Source: Polynucleobacter asymbioticus QLW-P1DMWA-1
GTDB taxonomy: Bacteria > Pseudomonadota > Gammaproteobacteria > Burkholderiales > Burkholderiaceae
Reading direction: 5' to 3'
Assembly: GCF_000016345.1 (NCBI RefSeq)
Contig: NC_009379.1
Span: forward strand, 1,984,001-2,048,000
DNA: 64,000 nucleotides
Shown: piece by piece, positions 46,915-55,787 of the stretch
Position numbering within the stretch: position 1 is the first letter of the stretch
How the letters are laid out: each line of letters opens with the position of its first letter
Position numbers and translations under genes: made by a program
Notes under the pieces: model-generated
Told to the model about the DNA's origin: nothing
Database searches by the model: none
The model's input: only the letters and a program-made list of their open reading frames with translations

Positions 46915-47751
46915 TTAAAAAGTTTTGGTCAAAGAAACTAGACCTGTTTGGCCGCCCATATTTCTGCCGGTTGGTGTTGCATAAGCATACACACCAGAAT
47001 AATTTCCACTTCCTTGTTTAACGTTTGTGCCAACATAAGCCGCAGAGGCAGATAAACCTCCGCCAAAGTCTTTAGTTAAACCCAATTTCCAGTCGGCGTA
47101 ACTAGCTGAAGCTTGTCCGGCTTGTATATATTGACCTGCAATCTTTTGATATCCAAAGTGGCCATTTAAAGTGATACCCCAAAAGCCTGTATCGTAATTG
47201 GCTGTTATGTCAGAGTAGTTAGAACCAGTACTAGATGGAGCAGCAAAAGTATTGCTCAAGGCATAGGAGAACTTAATAAAACCAGTTACTGGGCCAAATG
47301 TAGCGTTTTGTGCGATGTACAACTCAGTTGTATTTGGGTTGGTCCCAGTAATTTGTGAAGTTGGATAGTAGTATTGCAAAACACCGAAGTCAGAAGCAAA
47401 ACCTTCTGCGATCAACTCCTTTTTGAAACCACCGTAGAAGTCCATCTCAATAGGTGCACTCTTCGCAAGACCTTGATCAGAAACCCAGCTAATAGAGGAG
47501 TTCCAGTTACCAATATAAAGACCGCTTTCATGAGCGTAGTCAAAACCACCTTGAATGGCTGGCTTGTAGTCTGATTGTGTTAGACCACGATAGATATAGT
47601 TATTAGTTACGGTTACGTTAGCAGTGATGGGGCTAACTTCTGGTGCTTCTGCTGCAGCTGCGGCTTCTTCTGCAAATACTGAAGAACACGCCAAGCCACT
47701 TAACAATGCGACTGCAGCTACTGACATTGCCTTCTTGTGTAAAGTTTTCAT
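46915..47751 (-). CDS. TorF/TIGR02001 family putative outer-membrane porin
   Basis: 278 residues: signal peptide ending VFAEE, a short Ala/Glu segment, then alternating beta strands starting with TANVTVTNNYIYRGLTQSD and ending with phenylalanine (LVSLTKTF), typical of an outer-membrane barrel. It heads the operon with glnK and amt, suggesting passage of a nitrogen source, but specificity is unknown. AAGGAG lies seven bases before the ATG. Confidence 0.88.
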   Translation of the reverse strand: MKTLHKKAMSVAAVALLSGLACSSVFAEEAAAAAEAPEVSPITANVTVTNNYIYRGLTQSDYKPAIQGGFDYAHESGLYIGNWNSSISWVSDQGLAKSAPIEMDFYGGFKKELIAEGFASDFGVLQYYYPTSQITGTNPNTTELYIAQNATFGPVTGFIKFSYALSNTFAAPSSTGSNYSDITANYDTGFWGITLNGHFGYQKIAGQYIQAGQASASYADWKLGLTKDFGGGLSASAAYVGTNVKQGSGNYSGVYAYATPTGRNMGGQTGLVSLTKTF

Positions 47752-47865
47752 GAACTACTCCTTACTGGTTGTAATAAAAAATGGGTTAAATGCTTAATTG
47801 CATGGGGTGATCATGAAGGGAGCGCTAAATGAGGATTTCGGCCAATTCCCCTTAATAATGCTTAT

Positions 47866-47880
47866 GCACCTCTATAGTGC
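47866..47880 (-). promoter_or_regulatory. NtrC-type enhancer dyad upstream of porin-glnK-amt
   Basis: Read on the minus strand the site is GCACTATAGAGGTGC, a GCAC-N7-GTGC dyad like the NtrC sites I recall at enterobacterial glnA. A second half site GGTGCA lies at 47888-47893. It is 115 bases upstream of the porin ATG. No GG-N10-GC sigma-54 promoter is visible below it. The rest of the 263-base gap holds no gene I can support. Confidence 0.6.
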
Positions 47881-48014
47881 TTTATATTGCACCATATCAG
47901 GGAATTTAAGGTCTTTTTAGCCATTTCTAGGCTTTTTACAGACTTTTTGGGTCTCAACTTAAAATATGAATGTGTGTGTTTTATACAACTCTCTAAGGAA
48001 TAGAAAACCCCATC

Positions 48015-48272
48015 ATGCAAAAACCAGGTGAAATCCTCGAGCAAATCCAACGCATTGCCAGCGATATGCAAAATAAAGTGGGCGACGCAATCCGAAATTC
48101 GCCAGCTCAAGAAATTGAAAAGAATGTGAAGGCCATGATGAACCAAGGTTTTCAGAAGCTAGACTTGGTTACCCGCGAAGAATTTGAACTGCAAACTAAA
48201 GTGCTAGCCAAGACAAGAGAAAAGTTAGAGGCGCTTGAAGCCAAAGTGGCGGCCCTAGAAAAAAGTCAGTAA
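48015..48272 (+). CDS. ubiK: Ubiquinone biosynthesis accessory factor UbiK
   Basis: Membrane fusogenic-type (BMFP) coiled-coil protein of 85 residues; in E. coli it binds UbiJ and supports aerobic ubiquinone synthesis. QKLDLVTREEFELQTKVLAKTREKLEALEAKVAALE is a heptad-rich C-terminal helix, given here as residues ~47-82. Divergent from the porin operon. Confidence 0.9.
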   Translation: MQKPGEILEQIQRIASDMQNKVGDAIRNSPAQEIEKNVKAMMNQGFQKLDLVTREEFELQTKVLAKTREKLEALEAKVAALEKSQ

Positions 48273-48296
48273 TACTTCGCCTTGAAGTCTTCGACT

Positions 48297-48878
48297 TTAA
48301 TCTGGATAAAACTCATTAAAGAAAGTTTCGTATTCTTCTTTAGATAAAAGTATTTTTGAATCGTCCGAATTTGGATTGGTATGCAGCACTGATATCTGAT
48401 AAATCCATACATCACCATTTCCAGAAAATCGAGTAATCCAACGAACTCGCATCATTTGCTGGATTTTTTCATTCGCTTTAAATGTAATGAAATAATCTTT
48501 ACTAGCGAATTTCTGATGATCAACTGTTTGATATGTGGTCTCTTCAACATTAGCAATACCCCCTGAGGCCTTTGCTCTATCAAGCAAATTGCTCTGCAAC
48601 TGGAAGACTATTTTTGAGGCTTCCCAGGCTGTATTTGCGGGCAGCTTGATGGTGCTAATTGAATAAATATCATCATCAATTTTGATAGCCTCAAGCGATT
48701 GCTTGAGCTCTTGATTTTGATAAGGAAGTTGACGCTCCATCTTTTCTGGTTTACCAGGAAAGAGCGCGGTGTAGTGTTGGTCTGGAGCTTGGACATTGCG
48801 CCAGTTAAGTTTTGGACTACAGGCTAGTAAAAAAACAAGTGTCGCAAAACAACCAATTCTTAAAACATTTTTAAACAA
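48297..48878 (-). CDS. Uncharacterised lipoprotein downstream of lipA
   Basis: Function not recognised. A signal peptide with lipobox LLAC gives lipidation at the cysteine, followed by a ~170-residue periplasmic domain opening with [17 protein letters not shown] favour TTG 48878, with GGAG six bases upstream and a 20-residue signal; ATG 48908 is an alternative that overlaps lipA by 38 bases. Last gene of the VanZ-to-lipA operon. ubiK converges on it with a 24-base gap. Confidence 0.75.
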   Translation of the reverse strand: MFKNVLRIGCFATLVFLLACSPKLNWRNVQAPDQHYTALFPGKPEKMERQLPYQNQELKQSLEAIKIDDDIYSISTIKLPANTAWEASKIVFQLQSNLLDRAKASGGIANVEETTYQTVDHQKFASKDYFITFKANEKIQQMMRVRWITRFSGNGDVWIYQISVLHTNPNSDDSKILLSKEEYETFFNEFYPD

Positions 48879-49881
48879 TACCTGCTCCGTGCGCTTGCTG
48901 ATCGGCATGGTAACTAGAGCGCACCATGGCACCTACTGCCGCATGTGAGAAGCCCATGGCATATGCCTTCTCTTCAAACATCTTAAATACATCGGGATGC
49001 ACATAACGCTGAACCGGTAAATGGTGTCCTGAAGGCGCAAGGTACTGACCAATCGTGAGCATGTCGATATTGTGGTCACGCATGTCTTTCATTACTTCGA
49101 GGATTTCTTCATCCGTCTCGCCCAGCCCAACCATCAATCCACTCTTAGTAGGAATATTAGGGAAGCGCTCTTTGAAATCCTTCAATAACTTTAAAGAATG
49201 TAGGTAGTCCGCCCCTGGTCTCGCCTGTTTATATAAACGGGGAACTGTTTCCAAATTGTGATTCATCACATCTGGCAAACCTTTTGGTGCGTGCTGTGAA
49301 AAGATATCTAAAGCTTTATCTAAGCGACCACGAAAATCAGGCACTAAAACTTCTATCCGAGTACTAGGCGAGAGACCACGTGATTGCGAGATGCAATCCA
49401 CATAATGCATTGCGCCACCATCGCGCAAGTCATCACGATCAACGCTGGTGATCACCACATAATTTAATTTGAGCGCTGCAATAGTCCGCGCTAAGTTAGC
49501 GGGCTCTTTTGTATCGAGCGGATCAGGTCGGCCATGCCCTACATCACAAAATGGGCAACGACGTGTGCACTTATCACCCATGATCATGAAGGTTGCAGTG
49601 CCCTTACCAAAGCATTCACCAATATTTGGGCAGCTCGCTTCTTCACAAACTGTTACCAATTCGTTTTCACGCAAAATCTTTTTAATCTCAGCAAAACGAG
49701 AATTACCTGATGCCGCTTTAACTCGAATCCAATCTGGTTTTTTTAATACCTCTGACAGGGGAACAATTTTGATTGGAATACGCGCGGTCTTCTCGCTCGA
49801 CTTTTGTTTGCGAGTGGCGTCATATTGCATGTCTTGACGCTCTTGCGCAGTATTGTTGGGGTCTGTTTTATTGATAGTCAT
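48871..49881 (-). CDS. lipA: Lipoyl synthase
   Basis: Radical SAM enzyme inserting two sulfurs in octanoyl-lysine. Radical SAM cysteines are in [13 protein letters not shown] and the auxiliary cluster in [12 protein letters not shown]; the conserved C-terminal serine motif is [10 protein letters not shown]. The 336-residue protein has a charged ~45-residue N-terminal extension. The start overlaps the lipB stop (ATGA). Confidence 0.97.
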   Translation of the reverse strand: MTINKTDPNNTAQERQDMQYDATRKQKSSEKTARIPIKIVPLSEVLKKPDWIRVKAASGNSRFAEIKKILRENELVTVCEEASCPNIGECFGKGTATFMIMGDKCTRRCPFCDVGHGRPDPLDTKEPANLARTIAALKLNYVVITSVDRDDLRDGGAMHYVDCISQSRGLSPSTRIEVLVPDFRGRLDKALDIFSQHAPKGLPDVMNHNLETVPRLYKQARPGADYLHSLKLLKDFKERFPNIPTKSGLMVGLGETDEEILEVMKDMRDHNIDMLTIGQYLAPSGHHLPVQRYVHPDVFKMFEEKAYAMGFSHAAVGAMVRSSYHADQQAHGAGIV

Positions 49882-50525
49882 GTTGGCATGAGTTGCTTTT
49901 GTAGGTGCTCCAAAAGCCTTTGGCTAATAGTGTCTATATTGTCCTTGATCCCGAGAGTTTGCATATCGACCGTCTTTAAGCCCTCATACCCGCAAGGGTG
50001 GATGCGCCCAAAAGCCTCTAAATCAGTGGCTACATTCAAGGCTAGGCCATGATAAGAGCAGCTTTTGGAGACTTTAAGGCCCAAAGCGGCAACTTTAGCC
50101 CCTATCCATTCGGGTGATATACCAGGTTGTAGAGACACATAGATGCCGGGCGCCCCAGAACGTCTTTCGGCCACCAAACCAAAATCAGCCAAAGTATTAA
50201 TTAGGGCTTGCTCTATGCGCGAGACCAGCTCTTTTACAAAAATCCCCAGCCGCTTCAAATCAAGCAAGAGATAGACCACGATTTGGCCTGGCCCATGATA
50301 GGTAATCTCACCACCACGATCCACCTGCACTAACGGAATTTGATTGCTTGGTGAATGTAAATTACCGGCATCACCAGCAAGGCCCAATGTAAATACTGGT
50401 GGATGCTCCAAAATCCAAATTTCATCTGGTGTAGTGCTATTGCGCTCTTTTGTGAATGCGCGCATCACTTCATACGTTGATACGTAATCTACTACTCCTA
50501 GATGTTTAACCAATACAGTCATCAA
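49878..50525 (-). CDS. lipB: Octanoyl-ACP:protein N-octanoyltransferase
   Basis: Moves octanoyl from ACP to lipoyl domains. [20 protein letters not shown] is the family signature, with the catalytic Lys in [12 protein letters not shown] and the Cys in [20 protein letters not shown]. Length 215 residues. Six bases after DUF493. Confidence 0.97.
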   Translation of the reverse strand: MMTVLVKHLGVVDYVSTYEVMRAFTKERNSTTPDEIWILEHPPVFTLGLAGDAGNLHSPSNQIPLVQVDRGGEITYHGPGQIVVYLLLDLKRLGIFVKELVSRIEQALINTLADFGLVAERRSGAPGIYVSLQPGISPEWIGAKVAALGLKVSKSCSYHGLALNVATDLEAFGRIHPCGYEGLKTVDMQTLGIKDNIDTISQRLLEHLQKQLMPT

Positions 50526-50531
50526 CTAAAG

Positions 50532-50798
50532 TTAAAGAACGACGCTCACAAGTGGATGTGTTGAGAGCGTGCGATACAACTCGTCTAACTGTTCACGGCT
50601 AGTAGCGGTAATTGGCAAAGTAATTCCCAAATAGTTTCCATCTTTTGATGGTCTTTGCTCAACCTTGCTCTCATCAAATGTAGGATCAAACTGTTTAGCA
50701 ATGTGAATAATTGCTGGCAAGTACTCTGGGTTTGATTTGCCCATTACTTTAATTGGAAAAAGTGATGGGTATTCAATCAGGGATTTTTCTTCGGTCAT
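50532..50798 (-). CDS. YbeD/DUF493 family protein
   Basis: An 88-residue ferredoxin-like (ACT-related) fold protein: SLIEYPSLFPIKVMGKS at the N-terminus and YRTLSTHPLVSVVL at the end. It nearly always lies beside lipB in Proteobacteria and may link lipoate metabolism with another process; no activity is proven. Confidence 0.9.
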   Translation of the reverse strand: MTEEKSLIEYPSLFPIKVMGKSNPEYLPAIIHIAKQFDPTFDESKVEQRPSKDGNYLGITLPITATSREQLDELYRTLSTHPLVSVVL

Positions 50799-50815
50799 AA
50801 TTTTTCAGGGCCTTC

Positions 50816-51532
50816 TTAATTCTTTCGATGATCTGGCATACCTAACCAGGCGCTTGTAATAATGTTGCGAATACAGTGCAAGCGACGATGGAAAAAATGA
50901 TCAGCGCCTGGTACAACTTGGACAGTCAGCTCTTGTGGTCGCGCCCAATCCAAAACATCAGTCAATGGGATCGTTTCATCCAGCTCACCATGAATTGCTA
51001 GGGTATCTGCGGGAACTGAAGCGAGCGTCCACTTACCTGCTGCGCTACCAATCATAACCAAGCGTTCTGCTGGTCGCCCTAGCTCAGCAAGTCTTTGTAC
51101 TAAGTGACTTCCCACGAAGCTTCCAAAGGAAAAACCAGAAACAACTAGAGGCAAAGTATTCGCATTAGCCACCCAAGACTGATTAGCAGTGGCCTCGAAT
51201 TGCGCCCAACTAGAGGGAGTACGCATCCAATCAGTGACATGCAATAAATCCTCTAATTCGCCAACACCATTGTCATGAACACCAGCAGTACCGCCCACTC
51301 CACGAAAGTTAGGCCGCACACTAACATAGCCCAATTGGTTAAATGCACGCGCCATTGTCTGTGCTACTTTGTTATCCATTGTTCCACCCATCAGCGGATG
51401 TGGATGAGCTACAAGTGCTAAGCCACGCACAGCAAACTCAGGGTTGGCTTTGAGCTCATCTGGAAGATCAATGGACATTTCCATTAACCCAATAACTCCA
51501 TCAATCTGAATGACTTTGGTACGGCTATTCAT
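50816..51532 (-). CDS. Alpha/beta hydrolase of the CocE/NonD-like group
   Basis: 238 residues with LVAHPHPLMGGTMDNKV, RPNFRGVGGTAG as oxyanion-side segment, the nucleophile elbow GFSFGS, an Asp in HGELDETIP and a final His in PGADHFFHRRL: a complete Ser-Asp-His triad. Substrate is unknown. In the VanZ-lipA operon, 18 bases before DUF493. Confidence 0.88.
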   Translation of the reverse strand: MNSRTKVIQIDGVIGLMEMSIDLPDELKANPEFAVRGLALVAHPHPLMGGTMDNKVAQTMARAFNQLGYVSVRPNFRGVGGTAGVHDNGVGELEDLLHVTDWMRTPSSWAQFEATANQSWVANANTLPLVVSGFSFGSFVGSHLVQRLAELGRPAERLVMIGSAAGKWTLASVPADTLAIHGELDETIPLTDVLDWARPQELTVQVVPGADHFFHRRLHCIRNIITSAWLGMPDHRKN

Positions 51533-51562
51533 GTGAATACTTTCAACAATAACTAAGAATAT

Positions 51563-51871
51563 CTACGTTAACTGTAGCCGCTCTACCGGGCGACCATTGA
51601 TTAAATGCGATTGAATAATTTCTTCTACGTCATCTTGATCAACCAAGGTATACCAAACCCCCTGCGGATAAACCACCATCACCGGACCATCTGCACAGCG
51701 ATCAAGGCAACCTGCTTTGTTAACGCGAATCTTGCCAGGACCAGAAAGTCCCAATTCTTTGACTCTGTTCTTAGCGTATTCAAATAATGCAAATGCATTA
51801 TGTCGATCGCAACAATCTTCGCCATTGCTTCGTTGATTTAAGCAAAAAAATAGGTGGTGTGAAAAGCTCAT
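51563..51871 (-). CDS. Thioredoxin-like [2Fe-2S] ferredoxin
   Basis: 102 residues with cysteines in FFCLNQRSNGEDCC and in AGCLDRCADGPVMVVYP, the ligand layout of Shethna-type thioredoxin-fold ferredoxins. Redox partner unknown. A perfect TATAAT ends six bases before the ATG, so it can be transcribed separately from VanZ, whose stop is 17 bases upstream. Confidence 0.9.
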   Translation of the reverse strand: MSFSHHLFFCLNQRSNGEDCCDRHNAFALFEYAKNRVKELGLSGPGKIRVNKAGCLDRCADGPVMVVYPQGVWYTLVDQDDVEEIIQSHLINGRPVERLQLT

Positions 51872-51877
51872 ATAAAA

Positions 51878-51883
51878 ATTATA
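51878..51883 (-). promoter_or_regulatory. Perfect -10 TATAAT of the [2Fe-2S] ferredoxin, leaderless arrangement
   Basis: TATAAT on the minus strand lies between the VanZ stop and the ferredoxin ATG and ends six bases before that ATG. No Shine-Dalgarno is present. Confidence 0.5.
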
Positions 51884-51887
51884 TTCA

Positions 51888-52982
51888 TCAATGTTTTACC
51901 CGAAGATCCGCTGAATTGCGCATCATCCAAATAAAAGCTAAAGGCAGCCAAATGACTGAAACCCACTGCATTAGCTCATTAAAATGCAATAAGCGTCCTT
52001 GTTGCCAGTGTCTCAGAGTCAGAATGAAATAAGGATTATCAGGCAAGATATGAATTGCTACCGTAGCGATAATGAGGCATAGCAAAGCTAAGCCGGCCTT
52101 AGCTCTTTGGCTAAGACGTAAAGACCAGCGTAATGCAATCGTTCCAAAAAGCATTCCCCAGAATGCACCGGCCGTTAACCAAATAAAACTGAATTCGACT
52201 CCAAACTGCAGTGCGGTAAATAAAGTCTTGAGCAGCACCGTAAGGTAAAGTAAACCATTCAAAATCTGCCATTGAGGTGCCTTGGCACGCATGCCTAAAG
52301 AAAGTAACAGGCCAGCCCCAAGCCAGCATAGGCCAGTGATTAAGGTTTCTTGTGCTACCTGGTTAATTACAGTCGTTCCCCAGTCTATGGAGCCAAAGAT
52401 GACATGGCCCCAAACACCAGTACCCAGCCATGAACTCTGGGGGTAAATCTGCGACCATGGAAACAGCAGAAACAAGGCGCAGGCAACCCAATTCAAACCA
52501 AACCATTGATCAAAGCGTCTCCGAATGGCGGTTCCGGACAACCATTGCGGGCCCAAGGGAATCGCCAATAAACCACCCAATAGACCGCCAGATACATTTG
52601 CCCACCAGTCCATCAAACTAGGAACGCGGGATGGCACCCATGACTGGAGTGTTTCAACACCCAATGCTAATAGAGCACTTAATGCCAACGCAATGCTAAG
52701 TGCCCGAAAATTGCGCCAACGAGGATAGGCAGCAAAAACCAATAGGAAGCCGAAGGGGATATAGGCCAATATATTGACCGTTACATCAAACAGGGTGATA
52801 AATCGAGGCAATGGGGCGGCAAGCCATGCCCATACCTCGATTCCATTCTGAAAGTCGAAATCAAATGGATTGAGGCTGATATAGAGGATCAGCAAGGCAT
52901 AACTAAGACTAATTACTCTGGCTAAAGGCATAGCCTGCATAGGCCATACTAATTTGCGAGGGCGCTGAGCTTTGTGTTGCAT
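51888..52982 (-). CDS. VanZ-family multispanning membrane protein
   Basis: 364 residues, about nine to ten hydrophobic segments. The N-terminal half has the VanZ pattern (LYISLNPFDFDF, NILAYIPFGFLLVF, LETLQSWVPSRVPSLMDWWAN). VanZ gives low-level teicoplanin resistance in enterococci, but chromosomal homologues are of unknown role. TAGAAT ends six bases before the ATG. It heads the operon through lipA. Confidence 0.88.
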   Translation of the reverse strand: MQHKAQRPRKLVWPMQAMPLARVISLSYALLILYISLNPFDFDFQNGIEVWAWLAAPLPRFITLFDVTVNILAYIPFGFLLVFAAYPRWRNFRALSIALALSALLALGVETLQSWVPSRVPSLMDWWANVSGGLLGGLLAIPLGPQWLSGTAIRRRFDQWFGLNWVACALFLLFPWSQIYPQSSWLGTGVWGHVIFGSIDWGTTVINQVAQETLITGLCWLGAGLLLSLGMRAKAPQWQILNGLLYLTVLLKTLFTALQFGVEFSFIWLTAGAFWGMLFGTIALRWSLRLSQRAKAGLALLCLIIATVAIHILPDNPYFILTLRHWQQGRLLHFNELMQWVSVIWLPLAFIWMMRNSADLRVKH

Positions 52983-52988
52983 TCCACA

Positions 52989-53013
52989 ATTCTAGGTCAG
53001 ACCTTTCTACAAT
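52989..53013. promoter_or_regulatory. Divergent leaderless-type promoters of VanZ and birA
   Basis: Minus strand TAGAAT (52989-52994) ends six bases before the VanZ ATG; plus strand TACAAT (53008-53013) ends six bases before the birA ATG. The gap is 37 bases and neither gene has a Shine-Dalgarno. Confidence 0.5.
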
Positions 53014-53019
53014 GGCGAA

Positions 53020-53808
53020 ATGACTGTGAATTGCATTCTTGAGCGTGTAGCTGAGACTCGATCAACCAACGACGATCTATTAGAGCGTTGGCGAGCTGGC
53101 AGCCTTATAGACCCCGTGGCACGCATCGCTTACAAACAGACTGCGGGCAAAGGTAGGGCTGGAAGAACTTGGCTGGCTAATCCTGAGGACACCATCTGCT
53201 TTTCTTTGGCCTTCCCCTTCCATCAGAGCCCTGCTGAACTTTCAGGATTGAGTTTATTGGTTGGGCTAGCAGTGATTTCAGGGCTCGCTCAAGCCTGTAA
53301 TCTTTCGGAGGCCACATTTTTTGATGCGGGCCTGAGACTAAAGTGGCCCAATGATTTATTGCTTAATAACGCCAAATTGGGCGGGATTTTGATTGAAGGG
53401 GGTCAGGCTAAATCCGGCGACCCCACTTGGATGATTGTGGGTATCGGCATTAATTTGCGCAACGCAAAAGAGATTGAAGTGGGGCTGGGGCAAAAGATTG
53501 GCTCGCTAGATCAACTCCTTCCAAGTTCGATCACACCCCCTGATATGGAATATGTGTGGATCAAGTTGTTAGAGTCCCTTCAGGGGTATTTCAAGCAATT
53601 TGCCCAATCTGGCTTTGGATCATTTCATTCGCAATGGTCTAGATGGGATGCATACGCAGGACAAGTGGTTTGCATCTCCGGCGCAGGGAAAGACTCCATT
53701 ATTGGAACTGCCAAAGGTGTTGATGCGAATGGCGCTCTCCTATTAGAGAATGAACATGAAACAATCTGTGTTTATGCCGGTGATGTATCTTTGCGAGCCA
53801 AACCATGA
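53020..53808 (+). CDS. birA: Biotin-[acetyl-CoA-carboxylase] ligase without DNA-binding domain
   Basis: Attaches biotin to BCCP. ETRSTNDDLLERW, the biotinyl-AMP loop GKGRAGRTW, and KWPNDLLLNNAKLGGILIE are present, with the small C-terminal beta domain. The 262-residue protein lacks the N-terminal winged helix of E. coli BirA, so it is a ligase and not a repressor. It overlaps coaX by four bases. Confidence 0.95.
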   Translation: MTVNCILERVAETRSTNDDLLERWRAGSLIDPVARIAYKQTAGKGRAGRTWLANPEDTICFSLAFPFHQSPAELSGLSLLVGLAVISGLAQACNLSEATFFDAGLRLKWPNDLLLNNAKLGGILIEGGQAKSGDPTWMIVGIGINLRNAKEIEVGLGQKIGSLDQLLPSSITPPDMEYVWIKLLESLQGYFKQFAQSGFGSFHSQWSRWDAYAGQVVCISGAGKDSIIGTAKGVDANGALLLENEHETICVYAGDVSLRAKP

Positions 53809-54617
53809 GTCTCTATCTATTATTTGACGTTGGCAATACCCGTCTGAAATGGGCGGCTGTTGAATCTTCTCAAAAGCCATCTGATCAACAAAAAAAGTTA
53901 TGGGCTTACTCAGGCTCTATTAGCAGCAAATCCCTGCAATCTCCGGAACACAAAGCCGAGCTAGCAGATTACATCGCTAAAACATTACCGAAACCAGATG
54001 CTATTGGATTTAGCTGTGTAGCCGGGGCAGATGCCATTGATAATCTCAAATCCCTTTTTCCACAATGGGGGGATATCGAGTGGAAACAATTACGCGGAGA
54101 CAGTAGTTATGAAGGGATACGCACGTTATATCAAGACCCTAGTAAATTGGGGGCTGACCGTTTAGCTGCTGTCATTGGAGCGCGCGCACTTTCAAAGAGC
54201 AATACTCTCATCATCAATGCCGGCACCGCTACTACGATTGATTTACTGGGCTCGAATGGCCTGCACTATGGCGGCTGGATCCTACCAGGCTTAGGACTCA
54301 TGCAAAAAAGCTTGGAAGCCAATACAGCGCAATTACCGCTAGCGGTTCGTGGGGATGCACCACTAGGCTTTGGGCGTTCCACAAATGATGCCATTATTGG
54401 TGGATGTGATGCCGCTCAACTTGGCGCCATTCAATTTGCAATTGATGTTGCTAAAGATCTGAATCATCCAGTCGAAAGAATTTGGCTTGATGGTGGAAAC
54501 TCTAAAGTGATTGCAAGCGAAATAAACCGCTTGGGGAAACTCAAGTCGCTCACGATTGAGCCCTCAGAAGGATTGGTGCTAAGAGGTCTCTGGGCGTGGC
54601 TTCTGAATAATCCCTAA
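53805..54617 (+). CDS. coaX: Type III pantothenate kinase
   Basis: Phosphorylates pantothenate in CoA synthesis; the type III class is ASKHA-fold. Phosphate motifs LLFDVGNTRLKWA, GADRLAAVIGA and NAGTATTIDLL are clear. Length 270 residues. Pairing with birA is the same as in Bordetella, where coaX was named baf. Confidence 0.95.
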   Translation: MSLYLLFDVGNTRLKWAAVESSQKPSDQQKKLWAYSGSISSKSLQSPEHKAELADYIAKTLPKPDAIGFSCVAGADAIDNLKSLFPQWGDIEWKQLRGDSSYEGIRTLYQDPSKLGADRLAAVIGARALSKSNTLIINAGTATTIDLLGSNGLHYGGWILPGLGLMQKSLEANTAQLPLAVRGDAPLGFGRSTNDAIIGGCDAAQLGAIQFAIDVAKDLNHPVERIWLDGGNSKVIASEINRLGKLKSLTIEPSEGLVLRGLWAWLLNNP

Positions 54618-54625
54618 AGAAAATA

Positions 54626-55114
54626 TCAAGAGCGAATCTTGCCGAGCAAAGTAGTTGTAGATCGCTCATATAAAAATGGAATCGCAATCGCTTTACCACC
54701 CCAGGTCTTCACCAAATGGGTTTCTGCCAATGTGTCAATTTCATAATCACCGCCCTTAACGTAAATATCGGGGCGTATTTTTTCGATGAGATTGACTGGA
54801 GTTTGTTCTGTAAATAAAACAGCCATATCAACGCTTTCCAAGGCTGCCAATAGTGCTTGACGATCCGCCTCTGAGTTAATAGGCCTATCATCGCCTTTAC
54901 CCAACATCTTGACTGATGTATCTGAATTCACTCCGACGACCAAGCTTGCTCCAAGTGCACGTGCTTGAGCCAAATAACTGGCATGACCTCGATGCAAGAT
55001 ATCGAAAACCCCATTAGTAAACACAAGGGGTCTTGGTAGCTTAGCAATGCGTTCCACAAGCTGCTCCTGGGAACACACTTTTGTTTCAAAAGAGGGTGGG
55101 AGTAAAGAGCTCAT
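54626..55114 (-). CDS. rfaE2: D-glycero-beta-D-manno-heptose 1-phosphate adenylyltransferase
   Basis: Activates heptose 1-phosphate to ADP-heptose for the LPS core. FTNGVFDILHRGHASYL is the nucleotidyltransferase motif and YERSTTTLLGKIR ends the protein. At 162 residues it is the stand-alone C-terminal half of HldE; the kinase half is not in this window. TAATAT ends six bases before the ATG. Confidence 0.94.
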   Translation of the reverse strand: MSSLLPPSFETKVCSQEQLVERIAKLPRPLVFTNGVFDILHRGHASYLAQARALGASLVVGVNSDTSVKMLGKGDDRPINSEADRQALLAALESVDMAVLFTEQTPVNLIEKIRPDIYVKGGDYEIDTLAETHLVKTWGGKAIAIPFLYERSTTTLLGKIRS

Positions 55115-55120
55115 TACGCA

Positions 55121-55126
55121 ATATTA
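55121..55126 (-). promoter_or_regulatory. -10 hexamer TAATAT of rfaE2, leaderless arrangement
   Basis: On the minus strand TAATAT ends six bases before the ATG; no Shine-Dalgarno. The match to TATAAT is four of six. Confidence 0.35.
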
Positions 55127-55205
55127 ATGGCATTGTGTGGTGCAAGCGATATTACCGATAATGTCTTAGACTTGGGTACTCAATATTCGAACAAAAAAAG
55201 GCAAT

Positions 55206-55787
55206 ATGATCCGCAAAATACTCGCCAAATTGGCTTACTTTGCCTGCTCCTTTCTTATTCTAGGCGTGGCAATGGAGGGCGCTATAGCTGCGCCGGCCTG
55301 TAGCCCGCTGCTATCTCATACTTTTTTGCGCCTACAAGATGAAGCGCCACAGAATCTTTGCCAATATCAAGGGAAAGTCATTTTGGTCGTTAATACAGCC
55401 AGCTTTTGTGGATTTACGAGCCAATATGAAGGTCTCGAGAAAATTTACGCTAAATATAAAGATCGAGGCTTTGTCGTTTTAGGATTCCCCTCAAACGACT
55501 TTGGACAACAAGAACCTGGAAGCAATAAAGAAATTGCTGACTTTTGTAAAAACACGTATGACGTCAAATTTCCCATGTTCGCTAAAAGCGTAGTATCAGG
55601 AAATAATCCAAACCCACTTTTTAAAATGTTGATCGCTAAGACGGGCACTACGCCAAAGTGGAATTTTTACAAATACCTCATCAATCGAAATGGCGAAGTG
55701 GTCAACTCATTTAATAGTATGACGAAACCTACTAGCCCCAACGTCACCAATGAAATTGAAAAATTGTTAGAAGAAAAACCGCAATGA
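55206..55787 (+). CDS. Glutathione peroxidase-family protein with signal peptide
   Basis: Thiol peroxidase. After a signal peptide (residues ~1-28, ending AIAAPA) the fold has the peroxidatic Cys in VNTASFCGFTSQY, the Gln in FPSNDFGQQEPG and the Trp in PKWNFYKY, with the resolving-type Cys in IADFCKNTY. Export to the periplasm is inferred. AAAGG precedes the ATG. First gene of a five-gene coupled operon; four-base overlap with the next. Confidence 0.93.
   Translation: MIRKILAKLAYFACSFLILGVAMEGAIAAPACSPLLSHTFLRLQDEAPQNLCQYQGKVILVVNTASFCGFTSQYEGLEKIYAKYKDRGFVVLGFPSNDFGQQEPGSNKEIADFCKNTYDVKFPMFAKSVVSGNNPNPLFKMLIAKTGTTPKWNFYKYLINRNGEVVNSFNSMTKPTSPNVTNEIEKLLEEKPQ

Noticed and set aside
55115..55205. 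Possible riboswitch or sigma-E promoter before the glutathione peroxidase operon
   Set aside because: I could not find a stable conserved fold or a convincing TGATCC/TAAGA-type promoter in these 91 bases.
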